A DNA stretch of 64,000 nt from Acidimicrobiia bacterium (lineage in GTDB: Bacteria; Actinomycetota; Acidimicrobiia; IMCC26256; JAENVU01): positions 1 through 64,000 of the forward strand of contig JANYJV010000010.1 of the NCBI GenBank assembly GCA_025361725.1, read 5' to 3'. The position numbers and the translations under genes were made by a program. The notes beneath the pieces are model-generated. The model ran no database searches, was not told the DNA's origin, and saw only the letters and a list, made by a program, of their open reading frames with translations. Of the stretch, positions 44,967-53,955 are shown piece after piece (within the stretch, counting starts at the first letter, position 1; each line of letters starts with the position of its first letter).

Positions 44967-45964
44967 TGCCCGGCGCGCTCACTGAAGTCACCGAGCTTTC
45001 GACTGCGCTCGGCATGCTCGTTGAAGATCTCGCTCGTGGAGTCTCTCAGCGACCCTCCCGACTCCTGCACGTCAGCGACGAAGCCTGGGAACATTTCACC
45101 GACGGCTACTACGCCGGCGACCATCGATCGATGTTCGACACCGCCTTTCAGAACGGCGTGTCGTTTCTTCGGGCAGAAGACGGGTTGCGCAATCGCCCGC
45201 CGAAGGTCGTGGAGTGGAAGGGTCCCCACCGACCACCCGGTGACGACGTCGTTCCTGCCGATCTTCGGATCGATCACGTGTACCAGGTGAGTTGTAAGTA
45301 CCTGTCGCGCATCATGCAGAACCCGGGGCCGGCGCGACTCTTCGACCGTCTACTCGTCGGCGAGGCGCGAACGAACACGAGCTGGTTCGAATCCGTCGCG
45401 CCGACCGAGTACCAAGCGTTCTATGCCGCCGCGCGCGCTGCGGTACCGCTCGAACTCCCGATGAGCGTCGGCGATATGACGATCGAGCAGCGTCACCTTT
45501 TGAGAGACGCCCTTCGACCGCGTCGACTGCCACCATCGATGCAGGTCCCCTGGGCGGACCTCTGCCGGGCGGTCTCGATCGGATCGGCTGCCCGTTGGCA
45601 AGCTCGCCTCCAATCAGATCGCGATCGTGTGCGACTGCTGTGGAGGCTCTTGCGAATCGGTGACGCTCCGTACTTCGTGCTCGGCTCAGACGAGATGCAT
45701 CACATGCGGCTCCGTGTTGCGTCGGCCTGGGATTGGGTTCAGACGTACGAACTCCGATCCTTCACCGTCGAACCGAGACGCGCCGGCCAACCAGAAGTTG
45801 CCTGGACCGCGGATGTTCGTTCGAGAGCGACGAGAGCCGTGACCACCATTGCGGGTCACGTCGAAGTGCGATGGAGCCATGGCCGATTCAACGGATCCCC
45901 CGAGGCCAAGGTGTATCTGGACACGCCGCTGTCGGGGACGCCGGGCTACTTCCCGCTCGAATAG
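44966..45964 (+). CDS. Unknown 332-aa protein of the methyltransferase cassette, candidate nuclease
   Basis: 332 aa, overlapping the previous stop by 1 nt. I do not recognise a named family. Residues 45-125 contain FQNGVSFLRAEDGLRNRPPK, VVEWKGPHRPPGDDVVPADL, RIDHVYQVSCKYLSRIMQNP and ARLFDRLLVG; the spacing of Glu, Asp and Lys (E..K, then RIDHVYQVSCKY) resembles a PD-(D/E)xK active site. The rest is helical, with LRDALRPRRLPPSMQVPW and RLLWRLLRIGDAPYFVLGSD, ending in a beta-rich segment. Position in a coupled operon with a DNA methyltransferase suggests a restriction-type partner. The nuclease assignment rests on motif spacing and context only. Confidence 0.75.
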   Translation: MPGALTEVTELSTALGMLVEDLARGVSQRPSRLLHVSDEAWEHFTDGYYAGDHRSMFDTAFQNGVSFLRAEDGLRNRPPKVVEWKGPHRPPGDDVVPADLRIDHVYQVSCKYLSRIMQNPGPARLFDRLLVGEARTNTSWFESVAPTEYQAFYAAARAAVPLELPMSVGDMTIEQRHLLRDALRPRRLPPSMQVPWADLCRAVSIGSAARWQARLQSDRDRVRLLWRLLRIGDAPYFVLGSDEMHHMRLRVASAWDWVQTYELRSFTVEPRRAGQPEVAWTADVRSRATRAVTTIAGHVEVRWSHGRFNGSPEAKVYLDTPLSGTPGYFPLE

Positions 45965-45980
45965 AGCGCGGACCTTCTCC

Positions 45981-46817
45981 TCAGTCGAAGGGCGGCAGGG
46001 AGGGGAGGTCGCCGGCGAGGAGCTCGTCGACGCGGACCCGGAGCGCGGTGGCGTAACCGTCGCCCGTGAGTTGCAGATAGCGGTTCGAGCGCACCGCGTC
46101 CACCACCATCGCGGCGGCCTGCGCCGGCGGCATCCCTCGATCGGTGTTCTCGTCGAGCATGCGGTCGACGAACTCGGATTCCGGGCTCATCTCGGTCGCC
46201 GTCGCGGCGGGCCGGTTCCGATCCGAGGACGCAATCCCCGTCTTGACCGCGCCGGGGCACAATGCCGTCACCCCAATGGGTGCGCCCGCCGAGGCCAGCT
46301 CGCCGGCCAGGCATTCGGTCAGCCCGAGCGCGGCGAACTTCGAGGCGGTGTAGGGCGCGGAGTACGCCGAGGCGAAGAGACCTGCGGCGGAAATCGTGTT
46401 CACGATGTGACCCGGCCGGCCGCGCTCGATCATCCCCGGGACGAAGGCCTGGATCCCATGCAGGATCCCGTAGAAGTTCACCCCCATCACCCATTCGAAA
46501 TCGGCGACGGGCCGGTCCCAGGTGAGGCCGCCGGCGAACACCCCCGCGTTGTTGCACACGACGTCCGCACCGTCGAACTCGCGCTCGACGCGCGCCGCGA
46601 ACTCGTGCACCGCGTTCGCGTTGGAAACGTCGACCGTGACTGCAATCACCGTCGCGCCGGTCGAACGGAGTTGGGCTTCGGTGTCGTGCAGCGCGTCGGC
46701 CTGCACATCGGCGATGGCCACCCGCATCCCAACGGCAGCGAACGCGTGGGCGAGTGCTTGCCCGATCCCACTTCCCGCGCCGGTCACGACGGCACACTTG
46801 CCGTTGAGCTGATCCAT
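45981..46817 (-). CDS. SDR-family oxidoreductase
   Basis: 278 aa. Classical short-chain dehydrogenase/reductase motifs: cofactor loop VVTGAGSGIGQALA, ADVQADALHDTEAQL (an acidic residue after the second strand favours NAD), VVCNNAGVF, NTISAAGLFASAYSAPYTAS with the catalytic Ser and YxxxK (YTASK), then CPGAVKTGI. Substrate unknown. It converges with the cassette's third gene (17-bp gap) and diverges from the alpha/beta-hydrolase gene at 46861 with a 43-bp spacer. Confidence 0.93.
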   Translation of the reverse strand: MDQLNGKCAVVTGAGSGIGQALAHAFAAVGMRVAIADVQADALHDTEAQLRSTGATVIAVTVDVSNANAVHEFAARVEREFDGADVVCNNAGVFAGGLTWDRPVADFEWVMGVNFYGILHGIQAFVPGMIERGRPGHIVNTISAAGLFASAYSAPYTASKFAALGLTECLAGELASAGAPIGVTALCPGAVKTGIASSDRNRPAATATEMSPESEFVDRMLDENTDRGMPPAQAAAMVVDAVRSNRYLQLTGDGYATALRVRVDELLAGDLPSLPPFD

Positions 46818-46860
46818 GCGCGCAGGCTAGGTGCCGCGCAACACCGCTAACTTCGACACC

Positions 46861-47715
46861 ATGCGCGTATCGATCGGAAACACCCGCCTCTTCGTCGACG
46901 TCGAGGGACTCGGTCTCGTCCCCGACGGCGCGACCATGCGCGCCAAACCGACCCTGATCCTGCTCCACGGCGGTCCCGGGTTCGACCATTCGAGTTTCAA
47001 ACCGCATTGGTCCCAGTTCACCGACATCGCGCAGGTCGTGTACTACGACCATCGGGGCCAAGGTCGCAGCGATCGTTCGGATCCCGAAACGTGGAACCTT
47101 GAGCAATGGGCCGCCGATCTGGTTGCGCTCTGTGACGCGCTCGAGATCGTCGACCCCATCGTTTGCGGCGTGTCATTCGGCGGGATGGTCGCCCTCCAGT
47201 ACCTCGTCGATCACCCGACGCACGCGAGTCGGGTGATCCTCGATTCCACAACGGCCCGCTCTGATCCGGCGCTGATGCTCCCGGTGTTCGAACGACTCGG
47301 CGGCCCGGCCGCACGAGATGCGGCGGAAACGTTCTGGGCCGAACCCACTCCCCAAGCCATGAAGCAATATTTCGAACTCTGCATGCCGCTCTACAGCCGT
47401 ACGACCGCGCCCGACGCCGCCGACCGCATGCACCGCCAGATCGAAGTCGCGAACTACGCCCTGTTCGGCCAGTGGAGTCGAGGCGAACAACGAACCTTCG
47501 ATCTCACCGCTCGCCTCTCCCAGGTGCAACGGCCCGTGTTGCTCCTGGCCGGGGAGGACGATCCGGTCTGTCCCGTCGACGGAGCCGAAGTCATCGCGGC
47601 CGGGATCCCGCACGCACGCTTCGAGCGGTTCGACGACTGCGGCCATGGAGTCTGGCGCGACCAGCCTGACCAGGCCTTCCATCTGATTCGGGATTTCATA
47701 CTCGGCCGAGCCTGA
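46861..47715 (+). CDS. Alpha/beta-hydrolase (proline iminopeptidase-like)
   Basis: 284 aa from the ATG giving MRVSIGNTRLFVDVEGLGLV; an upstream GTG at 46831 lacks a ribosome site. ILLHGGPGFDHSSF is the HGGPG oxyanion loop typical of proline iminopeptidases. YYDHRGQGRSDRSDPETWNL, GVSFGGMVALQYLVDHP (nucleophile Ser), LAGEDDPVCPVDGAE (acid) and FDDCGHGVWRDQPD (His) complete the triad. The cap is short. The substrate may be a peptide or a small ester. It probably shares a divergent promoter with the SDR gene. Confidence 0.9.
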   Translation: MRVSIGNTRLFVDVEGLGLVPDGATMRAKPTLILLHGGPGFDHSSFKPHWSQFTDIAQVVYYDHRGQGRSDRSDPETWNLEQWAADLVALCDALEIVDPIVCGVSFGGMVALQYLVDHPTHASRVILDSTTARSDPALMLPVFERLGGPAARDAAETFWAEPTPQAMKQYFELCMPLYSRTTAPDAADRMHRQIEVANYALFGQWSRGEQRTFDLTARLSQVQRPVLLLAGEDDPVCPVDGAEVIAAGIPHARFERFDDCGHGVWRDQPDQAFHLIRDFILGRA

Positions 47716-47717
47716 AC

Positions 47718-47776
47718 CCCACACTCCGGCGTCGCTCAGGCCGACCCAAGCGGCGCTGGTGACGCCAGACGGTGGG
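47718..47776. repeat. 59-bp REP-like hairpin repeat, copy 2
   Basis: 54 of 59 positions match 21391-21449. CCCACACTCCGGCGTC pairs with GACGCCAGACGGTGGG, giving a long stem with a GGCCGACCCAAGCGGCGC-containing loop. It starts 3 bp after the hydrolase stop and ends 10 bp before the ABC exporter stop (convergent), where it could serve as a bidirectional terminator. Confidence 0.8.
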
Positions 47777-47785
47777 GTGAGAGGG

Positions 47786-49612
47786 TCAGGCGGTGCGGTC
47801 CATGGCGTGGGAATCCCAGGCCGCGAAGAGACGGGCGTAACGACCGCGGCGTGCCAGCAACTCGTCGTGGGTTCCGACCTCGAGCAGGCCGCCCTGGTCG
47901 ACGACCGCGACCCGGTCACACCGCTGCGCGGTCGACAGGCGGTGCGCGACCACCACAACGGTGCGACCGTCGGTGAGGCGATCGAGTGCCCGCTCGACCG
48001 CGTGCTCGGTCCCGGGATCGAGATTCGAAGTGGCTTCGTCGAGGACGAGGACCGCCGGGTCCGCGAGCGCAGCACGCGCCAGCGACACGAGCTGCTTCTC
48101 GCCCGCCGACAGCCGCGATCCGCGCTCACGCACTTCGGTCTCGAGACCATCCGGGAAGGCCGCAAACGTCGCGGTCAGCCCGAGCGCCTCAACTGCGGCT
48201 TCCACCTCGGCGTCCGTGGCGCCGTCTCGCCCGACGCGCACGTTGTCACGGATCGTTCCGGCGAAGAGGAAACCCTCTTGCGGGACCACCACGATCGTGT
48301 GGCGGAGGCTCGCCAACGTGGCGTTGCGCAGATCGACGCCGCCGTAACTCACCGTGCCGTCGCGCGGGTCGTAGAAGCGCGCCATCAACTTCGCCAAGGT
48401 GGACTTGCCGGCGCCGGTCGGGCCTACCAGCGCCACCCGCTCCCCCGCACCCACGGTGATCGAGACATCGTGCAGGACTTCGGGGCCAAGCGGATGGACC
48501 ACGCCGTCCGTGTCCGGCACGTCGGTGCCGTAGGAGAACGCGAGTCCGGTGACCGCGAGATCGCCACGATCAGGGAGATCGACTGCGCCCGGCTTCTCGT
48601 CGACGGACACCTCGGTGTCGAGCAGGAGAAACAGTTTGTGGAGCGCCGCGCCCGACGACTGCACCGTGTTGTAGAGCTGGCTCAGTTGCTGGATCGGCTC
48701 GAACAAGTTGTTGAGGTAGAGGACGAACGCGAGCACCGTCCCCACGGTCACGGCGCGGCTATCGACGAGCACGCCCCCGAGCCCGACGATCACCGCGATG
48801 CCGATGACACCAGTGAACTCGACGAACGGGAAGTACTTCGCCGAGATTCGGACCGTCTCGAGGTTCGCTTCGAACTGGTTCTCGTTCGTGGTCCCGAAGC
48901 GCCGGATCCAGCCGCGCTCGCGCCCGAACGCCTGCACGACTCGGACCCCTTCGAGACCCTCTTGCAACGTCGAGAGGGTCTCGCCGATGCGTTCACGAAC
49001 TTCGAGGTACGCCGCGTTCGACCGGCGCCGGAACCAACGACTCGCGATTAGGACCGGCGGGACGATCACCAGGACCCCAAGGCTCAGCTGCCAGCTCATC
49101 GTGCTCACGACGATGATGGCGCCGATGAAGATCAGGAAATTCTGCACGAACATCACCAGGCCCTGGCTGATGAGTTCCTGCAGCGCATCGATGTCCGACG
49201 TCATGCGCGCCACGAGGCGGCCAGTCTTCTCGCGGTCATAGAAGTCCAGCGAGAGCGCCATGAGGTGGCGGAAGACTCGTTCCCGCAAAGCCCGGAGGAA
49301 TCGTTCCCCGGTTCGGCTGACCAGCCAGATCACCAGCCGACCGAGCGCGAGTCCCAGAATCGCGACCACCAAATACGCGACGGCGATCCGATTCAACGCC
49401 GCACCGTCGTGGGCGACCAAGCCTTGGTCGACGCCGGCACGCACCAGGGCCGGTCCCGCGAGCAGGCAAGCGGTCTGTCCGATCAGGACGACGGTCGCCA
49501 CGATGATCTGGCGTCGGTAGGGGGCCAGCATGACGCTGAGGCGGCGCAGGACCTGATGCGCCGCGGCGCGGTCCAGCTTGGTGTCGTCGTCGACCGCGTT
49601 GTTCCCGATCAT
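47786..49612 (-). CDS. ABC exporter half-transporter (second subunit)
   Basis: 608 aa from the ATG giving MIGNNAVDDDTKLDRAAAHQ (GAGAGG 5 nt upstream); a GTG at 49624 that overlaps the upstream stop is an alternative. Six hydrophobic segments occur in residues 35-330. The nucleotide-binding domain has Walker A LVGPTGAGKSTLAKL, signature LSAGEKQLVSLARAAL, Walker B AVLVLDEATSNLD and the H-loop VVVAHRLSTAQRCD. It pairs with the upstream half-transporter, probably as a heterodimeric drug or lipid exporter. The substrate is unknown. Confidence 0.95.
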   Translation of the reverse strand: MIGNNAVDDDTKLDRAAAHQVLRRLSVMLAPYRRQIIVATVVLIGQTACLLAGPALVRAGVDQGLVAHDGAALNRIAVAYLVVAILGLALGRLVIWLVSRTGERFLRALRERVFRHLMALSLDFYDREKTGRLVARMTSDIDALQELISQGLVMFVQNFLIFIGAIIVVSTMSWQLSLGVLVIVPPVLIASRWFRRRSNAAYLEVRERIGETLSTLQEGLEGVRVVQAFGRERGWIRRFGTTNENQFEANLETVRISAKYFPFVEFTGVIGIAVIVGLGGVLVDSRAVTVGTVLAFVLYLNNLFEPIQQLSQLYNTVQSSGAALHKLFLLLDTEVSVDEKPGAVDLPDRGDLAVTGLAFSYGTDVPDTDGVVHPLGPEVLHDVSITVGAGERVALVGPTGAGKSTLAKLMARFYDPRDGTVSYGGVDLRNATLASLRHTIVVVPQEGFLFAGTIRDNVRVGRDGATDAEVEAAVEALGLTATFAAFPDGLETEVRERGSRLSAGEKQLVSLARAALADPAVLVLDEATSNLDPGTEHAVERALDRLTDGRTVVVVAHRLSTAQRCDRVAVVDQGGLLEVGTHDELLARRGRYARLFAAWDSHAMDRTA

Positions 49613-49620
49613 GCCGCCTC

Positions 49621-51453
49621 TCACGCGGTCACCTCCGGCACCGCTCGGGTTGCTGAATCGTCGGCGCGGTCGACCGCCGATGGCGCTGCCCCGGCGGCGG
49701 CGAGCACCGAGCGGTATTCGTCGCTCGTGGCCAGCAACTCGTCGTGCGTACCCGTGGCGATCACGTGACCATCGCCGATCAGCACGACGCGGTCAGCCAA
49801 CGCGATCGTCGCGGGCCGGTGGGCGATGATCAGCGTGGTCCGGCCGTCCATCACCTCGGCGAGCGCGGCGCGGATCTCGTGTTCCTTGGTGGGATCGACC
49901 GACGACGTTGCGTCGTCGAGGATCAGGATCCGCGGGTCGGCCAACACGGCGCGTGCGATCGCGATGCGCTGGCGCTGGCCGCCGGAGAGTGAGAACCCGT
50001 GCTCACCGATCACGGTGTCGTAGCCGTTCGGCAGCGCGTCGATGAAGTCGGACGCGCCGGCGAGGCGCGCCGCCCGCTCCACCTGTTCGAACGGCGCATC
50101 CGGATCCGCGAACGCGATGTTCTCTCGCACCGTGTCCGAGAAGAGGAACGTCTCCTCGAACACGATGCCCACGGCGCCGCGGAGTTCGTCCACCGCCAAC
50201 TTCCGAACGTCGACTCCGTCGAGGAGGATCTGACCCGCGTCGACGTCGTAGAAGCGCGGCACCAGACGAGCGACGGTGCTCTTTCCCGAACCGGTCGCGC
50301 CGACGATCGCGACCGCCTCGCCGCCTGCGACCTCGAGATCGAGACCGTCGAGCACGGATCGACCCGGGCCGTACCCGAAGCGGACCCCCTCGAAGCGCAA
50401 CGCACCCGCGCCCGCGCCGAGCGGCTGCGCATCGGGCGCGTCGGTGATAGCGGGATCGGTGGCCAGGATCTCGTGCACTCGCCCCGCGCCCGCCGACGCT
50501 CGCGACGCCTGCGCCACGAGCATCCCCATCATGCGCATGGGCCAGATCAGCATCAGGATGTAGAGGTTGAACGCGAGGATGTCGCCCACTTGCAGGTGGC
50601 CGTTCAACACCTGGTGACCGCCGTACCAGAGGATCGCCACCATCGAGACCGTCGGCAGGAAATCGACGAGCGGCATGAAGCCGGCGCGCAGTCGCGCCGC
50701 GGCGAGCGACCGGTCGAGGACCGAGTCGGCCTCCGCCTGTAGCCGGCGAACCTGTTGCTGCTCGGCGCCGAAGCCCTTCACGACTCGGATGCCGGAGAGG
50801 CTCTCCTCGACGACGCCGGACACGTCCGCGAGTTCCTCCTGCAACGCGAGATTGACCGGCGCGATCCGATGCGAGAACCGGGTGGCCGCAACGTTGAGGA
50901 ACGGCAGGGCACCCAGCGCGAGGACGGCGAGCACCACGTCTTTGGTCAGCATGATGACGAGCACACCACTCATCGTGAGCAGACTCGCGATCGTCAACGG
51001 GATGAGGATCACAACGGTCTGCACTTGTTGAATATCGGTGTTGGCGCGCGCCATGAGTTGACCGGTCTGGGCCTCGTCGTGGAACGCGAAGTGCAAGCGC
51101 TGAAGGTGGGCGAACAGCCGGTGTCGAAGATCGGTTTCTGTCCGGAGCGCGATGCGGAACGCCGCGTACCGGCGGAGCCCGGTACAGATGGCCTGCACGA
51201 TGCCGATCGCCATCATCACGATGGTCAGACGGATGACCTTGCCCTGATCTCCGTGACGCATGCCGTCGTCGATAGCGGCGGCCGCCAGCAGAGGGATCGT
51301 GAGCTTGGCCGCGGTCCAGATCACTCCGGCGGCAACACCACCGACCACCCACGATCGCTGCGTGGCGATCGAACGACGCATGAGCCGCCAACCGTCGCGA
51401 CGGCGCGCGTGGTCACGCTCAGCTTGGTCGGCAGTATTGACTCGGGACTCCAC
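49621..51453 (-). CDS. ABC exporter half-transporter (first subunit)
   Basis: 610 aa, GTG start; a later ATG (MRRSIATQRSW) is possible. Six membrane helices are followed by an ATPase domain with Walker A IVGATGSGKSTVARL, signature FSLSGGQRQRIAIARAVL, Walker B RILILDDATSSVD and switch IIAHRPATIALAD. Here Walker B is followed by Asp (LDD) instead of the catalytic Glu seen in its partner (LDE), so this is likely the degenerate site of an asymmetric heterodimer. It is followed 8 bp later by the second subunit gene, on the same transcript. The ribosome-site context is weak. Confidence 0.95.
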   Translation of the reverse strand: MESRVNTADQAERDHARRRDGWRLMRRSIATQRSWVVGGVAAGVIWTAAKLTIPLLAAAAIDDGMRHGDQGKVIRLTIVMMAIGIVQAICTGLRRYAAFRIALRTETDLRHRLFAHLQRLHFAFHDEAQTGQLMARANTDIQQVQTVVILIPLTIASLLTMSGVLVIMLTKDVVLAVLALGALPFLNVAATRFSHRIAPVNLALQEELADVSGVVEESLSGIRVVKGFGAEQQQVRRLQAEADSVLDRSLAAARLRAGFMPLVDFLPTVSMVAILWYGGHQVLNGHLQVGDILAFNLYILMLIWPMRMMGMLVAQASRASAGAGRVHEILATDPAITDAPDAQPLGAGAGALRFEGVRFGYGPGRSVLDGLDLEVAGGEAVAIVGATGSGKSTVARLVPRFYDVDAGQILLDGVDVRKLAVDELRGAVGIVFEETFLFSDTVRENIAFADPDAPFEQVERAARLAGASDFIDALPNGYDTVIGEHGFSLSGGQRQRIAIARAVLADPRILILDDATSSVDPTKEHEIRAALAEVMDGRTTLIIAHRPATIALADRVVLIGDGHVIATGTHDELLATSDEYRSVLAAAGAAPSAVDRADDSATRAVPEVTA

Positions 51454-51513
51454 GGAGATTCGAGGGTACCCCCGAAGCTCGCGAAGCCACGATGAGATTG
51501 CTGCGATCGATCA

Positions 51514-51537
51514 CGCCGCGGACTCCGGTCCGCGGCG
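51514..51537 (-). terminator. 10-bp GC hairpin after the FtsH-like gene
   Basis: CGCCGCGGAC and GTCCGCGGCG form a perfect 10-bp stem with a 4-nt loop (TCCG). It starts 40 bp after the FtsH-like stop (reverse strand) and lies before the ABC exporter start, so it should separate the two transcripts. There is no T-tract. Confidence 0.75.
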
Positions 51538-51576
51538 AGCGACCGCCAGATGCCCCAAGTCTCAGATGCGCTCGTC

Positions 51577-53391
51577 TCAGATGTCGGCGACGGTCTTGGC
51601 GAGCCGAGCTTCTTCGAGCACGCCGGTGATCTCGTCGCCCACCAGTTCGTCGCGGACCAGCAACTCGTCACGCAATGCCTCGACGAGGTGCCGGTTCTCG
51701 TCGAGCAGCTCCCGCACGGCCTCCTTCGACCGATCCAGGATGCGCTCGACCTCCACGCGGGCGCGCTCGTCGCCGAGCACCCGAGTGACCAGTCCGCTGT
51801 CCAGGGGACCTCCGCCCGATGCCTGAAAGCTGACGAGCGAGCCGGCCATGCCGAGCGCTCCCACCATCGTGGCGGCGATAATGGTCGCCTGCATGAGGTC
51901 CGAGCCCGGCCCGGTACCCGACTCGCCGAACCACAGTTCTTCTGCCGCCATGCCGCCGAACGCGATCTGGATCTGCGACAGCAGCTCGGTCCGATTACGC
52001 AGGAAGCGCTCCTCGGTATCGGAGTGTGCCAACAGGCCGAGCGACCCGCGACGGCGGACGATCGAGAGCACTTCGAGCTTGCGTCCGACCCCCACGAGGT
52101 GAGCAACGACTGCGTGACCAGCCTCGTGCGTGGCGATGATGCGTCGCTCCTCATCCGTGTACTCGATGGGATTCGCGAGCCCGACTTCCTCGGTCAGCTT
52201 GGCCTTCTGAATGTCGTCCCATTCCATCGCGCCGCGGCCGGCACGCAGTGACCACACCAGCGCCTCGTCGAAGAGGTGCTCGATCATGACGGGCGAATAG
52301 CCGATCGTGACCGCCGCGAGCTGGTCCCGACGCTCGTCTTTGTCCAACTCCGGAACGTGGGCCTTCTTGTCGAGGTAGTGATCGATGATCTCGCGCCGAC
52401 CGGAGCGGCTCGGAAGATCGAAGTGGATCGAGCGGTCGAACCGGCCGGGACGCAGCAGCGCCGGGTCGAGCGCCGACGCGCGGTTGGTGGCGCCGATGAT
52501 CAAGATGTTCGAGGACACCGGCGGACGCTTCTTGATCTCCCACCGCGCCGGCAGCATCCGGTTGACCTTGCTGATGAACCAACCCTGCAACTTCTCGCCG
52601 CGGGTCGGCTCGTCGAAGGACTGCAGCTGGATGAGCAGCTCGTTGATCACGCCGGCGAAGCCCTCGCCGAGACCGCGGTTGATCGTGCGGACGTCATGGC
52701 GGGCTTCGGGGTCCTTCATGCCGGCCCGGGCCACCGCAATCGCGTCGATCTCCTCGATGAACCCGATGGCACCACCCTCGCGGCGAGCCGCCTTGCGCAG
52801 GTCCTTGAAGAACGTGGCGATCTTGCGGTTCGTCTGGCCGAAGTACGGCGACTGGATCGAGCTCGCAGCGACGAAATGGAACGGCACCCCGGCCTCTCGC
52901 GCCATGGCCTTGGCCATGAACGTCTTGCCGGTACCCGGAGGACCCTCGAACAGGATCGCGCGCCGCGGAGTCCCGCCCATCGTGTCGTGGAAGGTCTTGT
53001 ACGCGAGGAAGAGGTTCAGCGTCTTGATGACCTCGTCCTTGACCATCCCGAGCCCGACGACATCGTCGAGCTTCACGGGGATCTCACTCGGCCGATACAC
53101 GGTGTGAGGTGAGCGACCCATCAGCATCATCGGGACGACCAGGACGCTGCCGAGGATCAGCACGAGGACCAACGACGGCAGCATGCCCTGCCACTCGGGC
53201 GGCAGGTTCAGATTTGGGAGGCCCCACACCACAGGGTGCCCGCCGAGCAGTCGGGCCAACGGGTAATCGAGGAGCAGCGCCAACACGATCGCCATGCGGA
53301 CGAGGCGCCGACGCCGGCCCGCCTCTCGCACCCGGGCAACATCGCCTTGCGCGCCGACAACCTTCTCGCCACCGAGGAGTCCGAGATCCAT
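51577..53391 (-). CDS. Divergent FtsH-like AAA+ zinc metalloprotease
   Basis: 604 aa. Two N-terminal membrane segments (about 31-50 and 71-91) flank a short exported loop. The AAA module has Walker A EGPPGTGKTFMAKA (150-157), Walker B GFIEEIDAI (Glu at the position that is Asp in classical FIDEID) and the arginine-finger box ALLRPGRFDR. An extra segment of about 34 residues (261-294, EPTRGEKLQGWF to RPPVSS) lies before NILIIGATNR. The pore loop is YFGQ instead of FVG. The protease domain has THEAGHAVVAH (zinc) and GPGSD as the third-ligand region. It probably degrades membrane proteins but is not the standard FtsH; a second copy elsewhere is likely. Confidence 0.9.
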   Translation of the reverse strand: MDLGLLGGEKVVGAQGDVARVREAGRRRRLVRMAIVLALLLDYPLARLLGGHPVVWGLPNLNLPPEWQGMLPSLVLVLILGSVLVVPMMLMGRSPHTVYRPSEIPVKLDDVVGLGMVKDEVIKTLNLFLAYKTFHDTMGGTPRRAILFEGPPGTGKTFMAKAMAREAGVPFHFVAASSIQSPYFGQTNRKIATFFKDLRKAARREGGAIGFIEEIDAIAVARAGMKDPEARHDVRTINRGLGEGFAGVINELLIQLQSFDEPTRGEKLQGWFISKVNRMLPARWEIKKRPPVSSNILIIGATNRASALDPALLRPGRFDRSIHFDLPSRSGRREIIDHYLDKKAHVPELDKDERRDQLAAVTIGYSPVMIEHLFDEALVWSLRAGRGAMEWDDIQKAKLTEEVGLANPIEYTDEERRIIATHEAGHAVVAHLVGVGRKLEVLSIVRRRGSLGLLAHSDTEERFLRNRTELLSQIQIAFGGMAAEELWFGESGTGPGSDLMQATIIAATMVGALGMAGSLVSFQASGGGPLDSGLVTRVLGDERARVEVERILDRSKEAVRELLDENRHLVEALRDELLVRDELVGDEITGVLEEARLAKTVADI

Positions 53392-53533
53392 AGTTTTCGT
53401 GTCCCAACGCCGAGATCGATCCGTGTGTCAATCACCCTACGTGGCAGAACTTTCGATCGCTATCACCCATAGTGGGGAGATCGCGGCTTCCGCGGCCGCT
53501 GAGCTGGCCTCGATGCGACGGTAGGGTCGAGCG

Positions 53534-53929
53534 ATGCGGCTCGTCGACGTTCGCGCGAGCCGATTCGAGCAGGCGATCGTCGTGGTGATCCTCCTGGCTG
53601 GATTCGTGTTCCGCCAGCCCTGGTGCATCCCGATCGCCGCGGTCGTCGCCGCCTCGGTTTTGGTGCTCGGTGAGCGTTCGCCGGTCGCCCGGTTCTGGCA
53701 TCGGGTCATCGAGCCCCGACGGCCGGCCGCGACCAACTTCGAGCCCCGTCCCACCGCCCAGACCCAGGCGCTGCTCCTGACCGTGGGCTTGGTGCTCGCA
53801 ACAGTGGTGTGGAGTGCTGGATCCGTCGGGCTGGCGTCGATCGTCGCGGCGGTGGCCGCAGTGGTGGCCGCACTCGGCGCCACCGGCGTGGTCAACCTCG
53901 CCGCCGAACTCCGCCGCCGTCGCGGCTGA
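53534..53929 (+). CDS. DUF4395 integral membrane protein
   Basis: 131 aa. VDVRASRFEQAIVVVILLAG, FVFRQPWCIPIAAVVAASVL and the R-x-W-H segment followed by EPRRPAATNFEPRPTAQTQA match DUF4395, a four-helix membrane family (RFxQ and the PAxxFE box). Homologues often sit near thioredoxin-like or rhodanese genes, pointing to sulfur or redox chemistry; here the neighbour is the divergent FtsH-like gene. A GGGTCGAG sequence precedes the ATG. The gene is convergent with rfbC. Confidence 0.85.
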   Translation: MRLVDVRASRFEQAIVVVILLAGFVFRQPWCIPIAAVVAASVLVLGERSPVARFWHRVIEPRRPAATNFEPRPTAQTQALLLTVGLVLATVVWSAGSVGLASIVAAVAAVVAALGATGVVNLAAELRRRRG

Positions 53930-53955
53930 GCGCCACCGGGCTCGCCTGCGCCGTG

